A stretch of DNA of 64,000 nucleotides from Acinetobacter colistiniresistens. Lineage in GTDB: Bacteria > Pseudomonadota > Gammaproteobacteria > Pseudomonadales > Moraxellaceae. Shown in pieces: positions 25,658 through 34,169 of the stretch (the first letter of the stretch is position 1; every line of letters starts with the position of its first letter). The notes below the pieces were generated by a model. The model saw only the letters and a list, made by a program, of their open reading frames with translations. It searched no databases and had not been told where the DNA came from. Location: the NCBI RefSeq assembly GCF_000413935.1, contig NZ_KE340379.1, forward strand, positions 452,595 to 516,594. The letters run 5' to 3'. A program made the position numbers and the translations under genes.

Positions 25658-25689
25658 TCAAAAATAGTACAGGTCTGTACTATTTTTGA
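25658..25689. promoter_or_regulatory. 32-base near-perfect palindrome, probable TetR operator
   Basis: TCAAAAATAGTACAG (25658-25672) and CTGTACTATTTTTGA (25675-25689) are exact reverse complements separated by 2 bases. It is centred in the 92-base gap between the HPP gene and the TetR gene, 14 bases before the TetR start codon, so it could block both transcription units. The core is GTACAG-GT-CTGTAC. Confidence 0.75.
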
Positions 25690-25703
25690 TTGAGTAAATT
25701 TTT

Positions 25704-26264
25704 ATGTCAAAGTCAGCCAATAAAATTTTGCATACCGCAGAAAAATTATTTTATGAAAATAGTTTTGTTGGAGTGGGGGTTGACCTGATTCGAGATGAGT
25801 CTGGCTGTTCAAAAACCACCATGTACACCCATTTTAAAAATAAAAATCAATTGGTGAAATCCGTCTTAAAGGCGCGGGATGAAAAGTTTAGAAACAGCCT
25901 GCTGGATTATGTTGCGGATGCAACAGGACGAGAGGCGTTGAGCAGGCTGATCGATTGGCATTTATTATGGTTTCAAGAAGATAACTTTAAAGGTTGCTTA
26001 TTCGTAAGAGCGGTCGCTGAGTCGCATTTGGGCGATCAAGAGATCATCTCCGTGTCAAAAGAACACAAAGTTTGGATTAGAAACTTAATCAGAGCATATC
26101 TGCATGCTTATCCAAAGGCAGAGATGTTGATTGAAGTAAGTTATACCTTGATTGAAGGATTGATTAGTCGCTTTTTGGTGGAAGGTTATGATGCAAATGT
26201 AGCAGCGCAGATCAAGGTATCTATTCAGCAAATGATCGATGCATTTAATCCAACAGCAGATTAA
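25704..26264 (+). CDS. TetR-family transcriptional regulator
   Basis: 186 residues. The N-terminal HTH is typical (NKILHTAEKLFYENSFVGVG, then CSKTTMYTHFKNKNQLV). The remaining helical domain should bind the inducer. It is divergent from the HPP membrane protein gene with a long palindrome between them, so it most likely represses both. An intrinsic terminator follows the gene. Confidence 0.9.
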   Translation: MSKSANKILHTAEKLFYENSFVGVGVDLIRDESGCSKTTMYTHFKNKNQLVKSVLKARDEKFRNSLLDYVADATGREALSRLIDWHLLWFQEDNFKGCLFVRAVAESHLGDQEIISVSKEHKVWIRNLIRAYLHAYPKAEMLIEVSYTLIEGLISRFLVEGYDANVAAQIKVSIQQMIDAFNPTAD

Positions 26265-26296
26265 ATGTTGTTGGTCGCATTATTCTTATCGTATAA

Positions 26297-26336
26297 CAGT
26301 AAGCCTTTGATCAAGTACCAAAGGCTTACTGTTTTT
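26297..26336 (+). terminator. Terminator after the TetR gene
   Basis: CAGTAAGCCTTTG (26297-26309) pairs with CAAAGGCTTACTG (26319-26331) around a 9-base loop and is followed by TTTTT. Confidence 0.85.
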
Positions 26337-26338
26337 AT

Positions 26339-27439
26339 TTATTGTTGAAATGCGTTTTGGTCTTCTACATCTACATATTCAATATAACCACGACCTTGAA
26401 CGGGTTTATTTAAATATTCCCCCGTGAAGGTATAAGCACTGGCATAACCAACACCATGACCATAGCGGAATGGACTATCAATTTCTGCAGTGATTTCGAG
26501 AACCTTTTGATCAGCATCATCTTTGACTGACCAAGAGAACAGTTGCGGTAAACGCATTTTCTTGCCGCTCGGGGAAACATAATCATCAACTTGATGGGCA
26601 ATCACCTTAAATTCGACCTTGGTATAGATTTCTGCTGGTTGGTCGGTATGACGGACGTGCAGACTATAGGCCGCAGGTTGCCCCAGAATATCTGCTTTGG
26701 TGAGCAGTAACTGGGTGGTCTCGGTTAAATTAATAATTTGATAAGTGAAAAAGTCTAAAGGCAATTTATAGGGTTCAGGCAGGAGTTTTTTCACCACGCC
26801 ATGGGCACCTACTGCACGGGCATATTCATAAGTACATAAGCCTTCGGCAGGGGTGGTTTTACCTTGATACTCAAGCTGACCTTTAAAGTTCGCCAATAGA
26901 CTAAAATGATCATAGATCGGGGTTTTAATAAACCATGAAATTTGGTCTGTGACATCCAAATCAAACTCAAAGCTGAGCCCATGATAGCTGCCTTTGAGAT
27001 GAATATTCGGTAATGTGCCTTGAATGGAAACTTCTTCGCCCAGTTCGATCAATGTGCCATTGTCTTGGATATTGGTTTCTTCTGGAATGATGTAGGCTTT
27101 TAGTAGATGTTCATCTACAGCAGCGGTACTAGAAAAGAAAGTTGCGGTTTTTCTCGGGTCACCTACAGTAATGTCATCATGGTCAAAAGCCAATGCGCCA
27201 GGCGTACCCAACAAAATCATAATATTTAAATAACGATGAGGTTCTGGGAGGAGTGGAAAGAAAATTCCATAATGTGTCCAAGTATAAAATTTTTCTTCTG
27301 TACGTGGGCGGATAATTTCAGGTTCCGAAAACGGAAGGGTAGAATATTTGACGGCTTTATCGAGCGTACCTTGAGCAAGCAATAAGCTTTTGCCCATGAT
27401 TTTGCTGGTCAGGGAGGTTGGTGGCAATTGTTTCTTCAT
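26339..27439 (-). CDS. Conserved protein of unknown function (about 366 residues)
   Basis: The ATG at 27439 is chosen because AGGA lies 6 bases upstream; an in-frame TTG at 27457 is weaker. The protein has no signal peptide or clear membrane helix. It is rich in beta-type segments with regularly spaced aromatic residues (FYTWTHYGIFFPLLPEPHRY near residues 50-70, then many short strands), which suggests a lipocalin- or CrtC-like beta-barrel. This fold idea is weak. It follows the DUF815 ATPase gene on the same strand after 101 bases. No function is assigned. Confidence 0.7.
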   Translation of the reverse strand: MKKQLPPTSLTSKIMGKSLLLAQGTLDKAVKYSTLPFSEPEIIRPRTEEKFYTWTHYGIFFPLLPEPHRYLNIMILLGTPGALAFDHDDITVGDPRKTATFFSSTAAVDEHLLKAYIIPEETNIQDNGTLIELGEEVSIQGTLPNIHLKGSYHGLSFEFDLDVTDQISWFIKTPIYDHFSLLANFKGQLEYQGKTTPAEGLCTYEYARAVGAHGVVKKLLPEPYKLPLDFFTYQIINLTETTQLLLTKADILGQPAAYSLHVRHTDQPAEIYTKVEFKVIAHQVDDYVSPSGKKMRLPQLFSWSVKDDADQKVLEITAEIDSPFRYGHGVGYASAYTFTGEYLNKPVQGRGYIEYVDVEDQNAFQQ

Positions 27440-27540
27440 CTGGTTTCCTAGACTCAATCCATGCTGTGAAAGCTAGGGTATGAAAAACAATTGCCAGTGC
27501 TAAGCGGAAATGAGGACAAAACCACAGCTTTTGAGGACAA

Positions 27541-28431
27541 TTACTGACTTATCTTATTGGGCAATTTTTCTAGATTTTGTGAACCAATCCAATGTTTTGA
27601 GAACTGATAAGCAGCACGACCAGAGCGTTGGCCACGTGCCTGACACCACTTCAAACTTTCACCACGAACCAGATCGTTATAGTCCAAATTGGCCTTCACA
27701 ATATAGTGTTCAACGATTTCCAGATAGAGTTGCTGATCCATTGGATAGAAAGACAGCCATAGGCCAAAACGGTCAGAAAGCGAAATTTTTTCCTCAATCG
27801 CTTCCTGTGGATGCAGCTCGGTATATTGCGGTACATCGACTTTACGCACAGGGGTATTTTCGTGCATAAACTCGGGCAGTAAGTGGCGGCGGTTACTGGT
27901 GGCATAGATAATGAAGTTACTTGAACCTGATTGTAGAGAACCATCCAGCACACTTTTCAAGCTGCGGTAATTTTCATCTTCGGCATTAAAAGCTAGATCA
28001 TCACAATAGACGATGAATTTTTCAGGACGATTCTCAATCAGCTTTTGAATCTTGGGTAAATCCGACAAATCATCGCGTTCAATCTCAATCAAACGTAGAC
28101 CTTGAGCTGAATATTGAGTGAGCAGGGCACGTACAATCGATGATTTCCCGGTACCGCGAGAACCTGTCAGTAATACATCATTGGCAGGTAAACCATTCAG
28201 AAACTGGAGCGTATTTTGAATGATTTTGTCTTTTTGGCGTTCAATCCCTTTTAGATCTTCCAGATGCATTTTTTTGGGCTGCTGTATTGCGACCAACTGT
28301 TGATTTTCCCAACGGAAAGCAATTGCCGAAAAATCAGTGGGTTGCTTTGGGGCAGGTAGAACTTGCTGCAGTTGTGTTAACACGCTGGATAAAGATTGAA
28401 GAATAGACTCGGGTAAATCAAGGATAGCCAT
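27541..28431 (-). CDS. DUF815-family AAA+ ATP-binding protein
   Basis: 296 residues. Walker A is GSRGTGKSS (about residues 87-95) and Walker B is FIVYCDDL (about 139-146), followed by a sensor-like ATSNRRHL. The N-terminal 70 residues are less conserved and contain AFRWE. The family is annotated as predicted AAA+ ATPase without a defined role. The ATG at 28431 is clear. No terminator separates it from the next minus-strand gene. Confidence 0.88.
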   Translation of the reverse strand: MAILDLPESILQSLSSVLTQLQQVLPAPKQPTDFSAIAFRWENQQLVAIQQPKKMHLEDLKGIERQKDKIIQNTLQFLNGLPANDVLLTGSRGTGKSSIVRALLTQYSAQGLRLIEIERDDLSDLPKIQKLIENRPEKFIVYCDDLAFNAEDENYRSLKSVLDGSLQSGSSNFIIYATSNRRHLLPEFMHENTPVRKVDVPQYTELHPQEAIEEKISLSDRFGLWLSFYPMDQQLYLEIVEHYIVKANLDYNDLVRGESLKWCQARGQRSGRAAYQFSKHWIGSQNLEKLPNKISQ

Positions 28432-28605
28432 AAATATAAACCAAACTCAATGATGAATAGGGATACTATCACTGCTATTACGGAAATAAAGAAAATATCA
28501 TCAGAAATATCGAAATAAATCGATTTTACCCTTGATTGTTGCTGCGGCTTTTTGCATTGTATAGGTGCAAGAATACAAAAAATAAGCTGAAAATCGGGAT
28601 TGCAA

Positions 28606-30114
28606 ATGTTCAATAGAGTTCAGGAAAAAAAGAATACATATCAGTCGTATAGAGTTGATGTGTTGCAAGAACGCTTACGACATGCCAGCTCATATGATGA
28701 ATGGAAAGACATTGCACTGAAACTGGATGAAGAGTCGGGGCAAGAGGCCTGGAAATATGACAATGAATCGCCTTATTTTGATGCAGAAATACTCTCTAAA
28801 CGCTATAACCTATTAAAAAAATATCGAACCCAGCACCGAACGCTTGATCTGATCTATGTATTAAGAGAAGGGTTGTCTTATGACTTTGCCAATATTGGAC
28901 ATCCGATGCTATTTGCCGAAACCTATTTTGGCACGAAGAAAATTATTGAAAACTATGTTGAAGAAATGAGTGACTGTTTACGTTACTTGGCTTCGAGTGA
29001 ATGTATTACGTTTCAGTTAAAAGAGAAAATTCAGTTTTTTGAGGAATGCCAAAAAGCCTATGGTCAACCTGCTTTAATGTTTTCTGGTGGTGCCACTTTG
29101 GGTTTATTTCATACCGGGGTCTGTAAGGCACTTTTAGAGCAAGACCTGATGCCGCAAGTTTTATCTGGCTCAAGTGCAGGGGCGATCATGACAGGCATGC
29201 TGGGGGTTTCTATACCCGATAAAGTTCCTGAATTGCTGCAAGGTGAACATTTTTTTAGTGATGCATTTAAGTTCAGAAAAATCAGTGAACTGGTTCGGGG
29301 TCGTGGCGGTGTTGCCGATGTGATGTATTTGAAAAAATTCCTGATGCAGAACTTGGGTGATGTCACCTTTGCCGAAGCATACAAACAGTCGAAACGCCAT
29401 ATTAATATTGTGATTGCGCCCTACAACACCGCACAAAACCCACGCATTATGAATGCATTAACTGCACCGAATGTATTGGTCTGGAGTGCAGTATTGGCTT
29501 CTTGTGCGGTGCCTGTATTATTTCCACCTGTGCATTTGACCAGTAAGCGCTATGATGGACAACATACGCCGTATCTCGCCAATACCAAATGGGTGGATGG
29601 CAGTATGCGCAGTGATTTTCCGCAGGAGAAAATGGCTCGGCTATATAATATTAATTACACCATTGCCAGTCAGGTGAATCCACATATCGTGCCGTTTATG
29701 CAGAGTGATTCAGAAAGATTTCGTCGAGATGTACTGAGTTGGCCAGAAAGAATTATTCGCCATCAAGGTAAAACCATTGCGATGGATGTTATGGATTTAA
29801 CCCGCAGCTATATGGGGAGTTTTTTCCCGATTCGCCGTATGCTCGATCATGGTTATGGGATTTTAGGGCAACGCTACTATGGCGATGTCAATATTATTGC
29901 CAGATATGGGCTGCGACACTATAGCTATATGCTAAAAAATCCGCGTCCGAAACTGTTTAAAGTATTGCAACAAGAAGGCGAACGGGCAACTTGGCCGAAA
30001 ATTGCCTCGATTGAAATCCATGCACGGATTGGTAAAACGATTGAGCATTGTTTAACATCATTGCGAAAGCAGGACGAAAAGCAGCAGAATGAGTTTTACT
30101 ACGTGGATCTCTAA
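28606..30114 (+). CDS. Patatin-like phospholipase with DUF3336 domain
   Basis: 502 residues. An N-terminal DUF3336 region (about 10-140) precedes the patatin domain. Seen there: the oxyanion motif SGGATLGLFHTGV, the nucleophile elbow GSSAG (Ser near residue 189), and the catalytic Asp in VDGSM (near 331). These enzymes act as lipases or triacylglycerol/phospholipid hydrolases. The ATG at 28606 is preferred over TTG 28600. The end overlaps the following kinase-like gene by 26 bases. Confidence 0.88.
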   Translation: MFNRVQEKKNTYQSYRVDVLQERLRHASSYDEWKDIALKLDEESGQEAWKYDNESPYFDAEILSKRYNLLKKYRTQHRTLDLIYVLREGLSYDFANIGHPMLFAETYFGTKKIIENYVEEMSDCLRYLASSECITFQLKEKIQFFEECQKAYGQPALMFSGGATLGLFHTGVCKALLEQDLMPQVLSGSSAGAIMTGMLGVSIPDKVPELLQGEHFFSDAFKFRKISELVRGRGGVADVMYLKKFLMQNLGDVTFAEAYKQSKRHINIVIAPYNTAQNPRIMNALTAPNVLVWSAVLASCAVPVLFPPVHLTSKRYDGQHTPYLANTKWVDGSMRSDFPQEKMARLYNINYTIASQVNPHIVPFMQSDSERFRRDVLSWPERIIRHQGKTIAMDVMDLTRSYMGSFFPIRRMLDHGYGILGQRYYGDVNIIARYGLRHYSYMLKNPRPKLFKVLQQEGERATWPKIASIEIHARIGKTIEHCLTSLRKQDEKQQNEFYYVDL

Positions 30115-30913
30115 TCCCAACATTCAACTTGAAGATTTAAATTTAACAACAAAAGCGCAAAGCTATGCCTTTGGGCGGCGTGTCTATACTTTTCAAGTGG
30201 AGCAACAAGCTTATTGGCTTAAATTTCATAAGCTGGGGACTCATCCGCTTCTAGAACAGGCCTTTCTGCGGGAACTCGTATTCTATCAGCAATCTGCTCA
30301 GGCGCAGCAATTGTTTTTATTGCCCTATCAAGTGATTCAATTAAGCCATATTGCAACAGGCTTAGATCTTGGGGGAGCTGAGCAGGGGCTGTTGACTGTC
30401 AATTCAGATGCATTTTTTAGTGATATCACGGTAATCAATGATATAGAAGTAGTAAAACAAAAGATTATAAGTGCATTAGATGCTTTAGATGCCTTGCACC
30501 AAGCAGGCTGGATTCATGCTGATTTGAAGACTGAACATTTCCGTTTATATGAATACACATGTCGGTTGATTGATTTTGAGCAATCTTTTAGAGCGGAACA
30601 ACCCATCCAGACTTTAGATGCAACACCACATTATATGGCACCAGAGCTTTTTCACGGGGTAGGCAAAAGCATTCAAAGTGATTTATATGCTTTGGGGATC
30701 ATTGTGTATGAATGGTTGACTCAATCTCGATTAAAGGCCAGTACGTATCATGATTGGGCCGTTTTGCATTGCCAGCAATTACAGATTCAGCTTCCAACTG
30801 AATTTGAGGTTTTTCTTCCTTTATTGAATGGGTTAACTCAAAAGCATGTTAAACAACGTTTTAATTCAGTTTTAGTGGCAAAAAACTGCCTAAACGGCAT
30901 TGATTTGCCGTAA
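30089..30913 (+). CDS. Protein-kinase-fold protein (Ser/Thr kinase or Kdo-kinase-like)
   Basis: 274 residues. The kinase fold shows YWLKFHK with the likely ATP-binding Lys, the catalytic loop HADLKTEHF (near residue 143), a variant metal motif DFE instead of DFG (LIDFEQSF, near 160) and an APE motif in YMAPELFHG. The mix of a bacterial LPS-kinase-like loop with a clear APE segment leaves two readings: a small Ser/Thr kinase or a lipid-sugar kinase. It overlaps the phospholipase gene by 26 bases, so the two are translationally linked. Confidence 0.72.
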   Translation: MSFTTWISNPNIQLEDLNLTTKAQSYAFGRRVYTFQVEQQAYWLKFHKLGTHPLLEQAFLRELVFYQQSAQAQQLFLLPYQVIQLSHIATGLDLGGAEQGLLTVNSDAFFSDITVINDIEVVKQKIISALDALDALHQAGWIHADLKTEHFRLYEYTCRLIDFEQSFRAEQPIQTLDATPHYMAPELFHGVGKSIQSDLYALGIIVYEWLTQSRLKASTYHDWAVLHCQQLQIQLPTEFEVFLPLLNGLTQKHVKQRFNSVLVAKNCLNGIDLP

Positions 30914-31019
30914 AAATAAACATCAATACGCGATTTGAATATTATGTGTTCAGTTGATTGATTTTTTTATACGAAGGACTTGTCATACTGCATCTTTCTC
31001 ACTAATATGCATAGCCATC

Positions 31020-31104
31020 GGGGGCGTGGCGAAATTGGTAGACGCACTGGATTTAGGTTCCAGCGCCGCAAGGTGTAAGAGTTCGAGTCTCTTCGCCCCC
31101 ACCA
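31020..31104 (+). tRNA. tRNA-Leu (anticodon TAG)
   Basis: 85 bases including an encoded CCA. The acceptor arms GGGGGCG and CGCCCCC pair fully. The anticodon stem CTGGA/TCCAG encloses TTTAGGT with anticodon TAG. A long variable arm (CGCCGCAAGGTGT) marks the Leu type. The T-loop TTCGAGT is standard. Confidence 0.96.
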
Positions 31105-31109
31105 TATTT

Positions 31110-31137
31110 AAAAAGCAAGTTTATCTTGCTTTTTTTA
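31110..31137 (+). terminator. Terminator after tRNA-Leu
   Basis: AAAAAGCAAG (31110-31119) pairs with CTTGCTTTTT (31125-31134) and runs on into further T residues, so the two tRNA genes are probably separate units. Confidence 0.75.
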
Positions 31138-31172
31138 TGGTTAAATCTGAGTGGATTTAATCATGTGGTTAT

Positions 31173-31246
31173 AGAGGATTGGTGTAATGGTAGCATGACG
31201 GTCTCCAAAACCGTTCGTCAAGGTTCGAGTCCTTGATCCTCTGCCA
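31173..31246 (+). tRNA. tRNA-Trp (anticodon CCA)
   Basis: 74 bases with an encoded CCA. The acceptor arms AGAGGAT/ATCCTCT pair, the anticodon stem ACGGT/ACCGT encloses CTCCAAA with anticodon CCA, and the T-arm CAAGG/CCTTG is regular. The D-arm (GTGT, then GCAT) relies on wobble pairs and lacks the usual TAGCTCA start, so it does not look like the common proteobacterial tRNA-Trp. Confidence 0.92.
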
Positions 31247-31253
31247 AATCAAT

Positions 31254-31285
31254 AAAAAAGCCCTTGTGAAAACAAGGGCTTTTTT
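31254..31285. terminator. Bidirectional terminator between tRNA-Trp and the porin gene
   Basis: AAAAAAGCCCTTGT (31254-31267) pairs perfectly with its complement at 31272-31285 around a GAAA loop. A- and T-runs on both sides serve both directions. Confidence 0.88.
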
Positions 31286-31290
31286 ATGGT

Positions 31291-32484
31291 CTATTTCTTT
31301 TGATATGCCAGTTTTAAGCCCAAAAGCATACTGTGATTATCGGCAAAGCTTCCAACAATATCACCATTTTGACGTTTGGCCTGAGCATCTCCAAGCCATA
31401 AATATTTTCCGCCGAGTGAAAGTGCCCAGTTAGGTTGGAAATTATATTGCAATCCAAGGCCAGCACCCCAGTAGCCATTGACAGGTCCAAGCGCATTGGC
31501 AGGATCACCCAGCCCTGAATCCCAACTGATTGAGGTTGAGACTGAAAATTTATCAGTCAGTTTTTGCGCGATCCCAAGTTGCGCAGACCATTGATCTTTC
31601 TCATAGCTGAGTAAGGGGAGTCCTGTTTGATCTGGACTGACTGGGGCTGTTCGCTCTGCCAATTTGGCGGGTTTAAATTGAAAGTCTTGCCAAGGCACCC
31701 AGCGAATATTGGCACTGAGTAAGGTTTGTTTGCTTAAGCCTGTTTGAAAATCAAAATTTACTGATTCTGGCGAAGTAAATGTGACAGGTAGCGTGTAAAG
31801 ATCATTACTTAATGCTGAAAACTGCTCTGTGGTGCGTGTCTGATGTTTTATTTCGGAGCGATAAGTCAGTGCTGCTTTTAATCCAATTTCAGGTTTTTTC
31901 AGGATGAACCCTGTGACCCAACCTATCGCATAATCTGAATGTAATTTAGCATTGTAATTGGCTGTTCCTCTATAAATTTGCCCACGTAACTTGATTTCAC
32001 CTTGTATTTGCTCAAGCGCTGGGCCTGCATAGATGCTTAGGTTTTTATTGATATTTAAGCCAAACAGCCCAGTTACATTATGACTGTCTAGGCTGGCCTG
32101 CGTTCCTTCTGCGGGCTTATTCGAAAATTGAGAGACAAAATCGCTCTGTCCACGATGTTGAAGGTCAATATTGAAAGGCTGATCGTAGATCAGTCCTAAA
32201 CTTACCTTCTCGGTTAAATCTGTTTTAAGGCTGCCACGCAAGGTACTGTTGTTGGCACTGATATTGGGAATGTCATTGGGATTGCCTTGGCTACTCAACC
32301 CTTTATCCTGTCCACTGACATTCGGCATTGAATAATTATAAGAGAGGGATGCATAGCTTCCATTCTGAAAAAAATCAGTAATGGATTGGCCAGAGCGATC
32401 TAGACCTGCGCCATATACAGCGCTGATCATAAAGGGTGCCATGATTAAAGTGGCTAGTGTGTATTGTCTGATAGGTGAATTCAT
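31291..32484 (-). CDS. FadL/OmpP1/TodX-family outer-membrane channel
   Basis: 397 residues from ATG 32484, where GGAGG lies 6 bases upstream. A signal peptide ends near AVYGAG. The mature N-terminus (AGLDRSGQSITDFFQNGSYA) is the FadL-type plug region, and the rest reads as alternating beta strands. FadL-type barrels bring hydrophobic molecules such as fatty acids or hydrocarbons through the outer membrane. It is the second gene behind a secreted protein of unknown function, with a divergent LysR gene beyond. Substrate unknown. Confidence 0.85.
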   Translation of the reverse strand: MNSPIRQYTLATLIMAPFMISAVYGAGLDRSGQSITDFFQNGSYASLSYNYSMPNVSGQDKGLSSQGNPNDIPNISANNSTLRGSLKTDLTEKVSLGLIYDQPFNIDLQHRGQSDFVSQFSNKPAEGTQASLDSHNVTGLFGLNINKNLSIYAGPALEQIQGEIKLRGQIYRGTANYNAKLHSDYAIGWVTGFILKKPEIGLKAALTYRSEIKHQTRTTEQFSALSNDLYTLPVTFTSPESVNFDFQTGLSKQTLLSANIRWVPWQDFQFKPAKLAERTAPVSPDQTGLPLLSYEKDQWSAQLGIAQKLTDKFSVSTSISWDSGLGDPANALGPVNGYWGAGLGLQYNFQPNWALSLGGKYLWLGDAQAKRQNGDIVGSFADNHSMLLGLKLAYQKK

Positions 32485-32566
32485 TGCAGCCTCCAAATTC
32501 CTTTTGGGGCATACAACACGCAAGTTTTTATTCTTTTCTTGGGTGCTGTATGGAATATTTTGATTG

Positions 32567-33931
32567 TTATTTAAAACACGGATTAAAAATTTCAACTTGA
32601 TTTGGCATTAGGTAATGGGTTTTGGGTAGATATTCACCCATAACCGACGTTAAATCTTTTTGCTGCTCTACATTGGCAATGGTGTGTTTAAAATTATTAG
32701 ATGCGAGCATATGTCTGATTTGGACAATGGTCATATCTGGATCGACTGCACCATCGCCGTCTTCTGCCATCGGTAACCAACCGATACCGCATTCTGGTTT
32801 GGCATTGCGTGGACGATCAGCAACTCGACTGACGACAACGGTGTAATAACCATTTTGATCGACAGGGATTTCTTCATCAAATAAGCAGTCATTGACACGT
32901 GTATTGGCAAAACCTTGATTTGAACAGATTGACCAATAGCGCAACTCACCTTGAGTGAATCGCCCTATATTATTGAAGGTTTTAGAAACGGTGGGTGCTT
33001 TCCCTCGTAGAACGAAGACCTTGCCATATTTTCGATTCACAATCGTTCGGATGTACTGATTATCGAGGTTTGGATAAAAGCCACCTTCTGAACGTCTTGC
33101 TTGCTCATTGATTTTGCCAGTGAACATACCCAAAAGGCTTTCTCTGTCTAATTGAATAAACCATTCTGCAGGATTCTGTGCAGGCCATGTATCTGGTTTG
33201 CCCGCTTGATGAACTAGCTGTCGATAATCATTAGCAGGAATACTCACCGCAGCGGCAGAGAGTTGGAGCGGTTGTTTGGTGTTGAGTTGTGCACAGGCTT
33301 GATCGCCCTCAAGCACGCGACCATCTGCAAGGGTCAGTTGAGGAGTGGGTAAACTGACGCCGCCTGTGACACTTTGTCCGTTATCAGGCAAATAGATCCG
33401 ATATAGAACGGTTTGTTGTTTTTTACCATAGGCTGGAGCGTATAGCTGGTTAACACTTTGTGCTTGACCGAGCTGCCCCACCTTGCGTTGTACTGTTACA
33501 GGTGTAGTTGATAGATCTAATGTGTAATTACGTTGTAATGAACTGCGTTGCTGTCCATAAACGAAAGGATTCACAGAATTATTGTCTGGTTTGATTAAAT
33601 AGTCGGCAACAGACTCAATGGGTTTTCCTGCCTCATTATAGCTAATAAATGAGATATAACGAGAATGGGGAAATTGACCTTTTAATTGAAGTTTTGCACC
33701 GTCGGGAATCGTGAAGGTACCTGCCCAATAATAAACATTAGCATCTGGGTAGGCGATATTGATGTATGGGTCAGCACTGACAGGGCCACGCGCCCAAAAG
33801 CATGAACGTGGCCCCGGAATTGCGTCTGGCTGTTGAGCGTTTATTTGGGGTGTGACTTCTTGTGCTTGTGTGGAACAACTAAGCGAAAATATAGCGCTTG
33901 CAATCAGCAGCGGTATGAAAGAGCGATTCAT
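32567..33931 (-). CDS. Large secreted protein of unknown function, partner of the FadL-type channel
   Basis: 454 residues from ATG 33931, with AAGGATG in front. The signal peptide (MNRSFIPLLIASAIFSLSCS) ends near TQAQ; the Cys is not in a good lipobox. The mature protein has beta-rich segments (VYYWAGTFTIPDGAKLQLKG, FPHSRYISFISYNEAG) and several Cys. No family is recognised with confidence. It is the first gene of a probable operon with the FadL-type channel (82-base gap) and is divergent from a LysR gene, so a periplasmic or surface step in uptake of a hydrophobic substrate is plausible. Confidence 0.72.
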   Translation of the reverse strand: MNRSFIPLLIASAIFSLSCSTQAQEVTPQINAQQPDAIPGPRSCFWARGPVSADPYINIAYPDANVYYWAGTFTIPDGAKLQLKGQFPHSRYISFISYNEAGKPIESVADYLIKPDNNSVNPFVYGQQRSSLQRNYTLDLSTTPVTVQRKVGQLGQAQSVNQLYAPAYGKKQQTVLYRIYLPDNGQSVTGGVSLPTPQLTLADGRVLEGDQACAQLNTKQPLQLSAAAVSIPANDYRQLVHQAGKPDTWPAQNPAEWFIQLDRESLLGMFTGKINEQARRSEGGFYPNLDNQYIRTIVNRKYGKVFVLRGKAPTVSKTFNNIGRFTQGELRYWSICSNQGFANTRVNDCLFDEEIPVDQNGYYTVVVSRVADRPRNAKPECGIGWLPMAEDGDGAVDPDMTIVQIRHMLASNNFKHTIANVEQQKDLTSVMGEYLPKTHYLMPNQVEIFNPCFK

Positions 33932-34065
33932 TTTACATCCTTGTGAATATGACATTTATCTCTGTTGACGAATTTTGGATTAAAAAATGTTTAATCCAAA
34001 ACGAGCATAGAAAGTTTCAGATATATTGGATAATGGATTTTTTGTATGGAAGTTATAGTTTTTAG

Positions 34066-34099
34066 ATATAGCTAGAAGGAGAATAAAAATAAGCTATAT
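34066..34099. promoter_or_regulatory. Inverted repeat between the secreted protein gene and the LysR gene
   Basis: ATATAGCT (34066-34073) and AGCTATAT (34092-34099) face each other across 18 bases in the 238-base divergent gap. It is AT-rich but could be part of the LysR binding region. Confidence 0.35.
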
Positions 34100-34169
34100 T
34101 TTAGGCAAAGGTGAGAGGGACCCTTTTTAATACATTGATGAATCACAATAAAATATTCAAGGAAGAGAG

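Noticed and set aside
31020..31246. tRNA genes as an integration site of a genomic island
   Set aside because: No integrase gene and no direct repeat of a tRNA end was seen nearby.
32485..32595. N-terminal extension of the FadL-type protein
   Set aside because: It overlaps the upstream gene and lacks a signal peptide. The ATG at 32484 has a strong ribosome binding site and gives a proper signal sequence.
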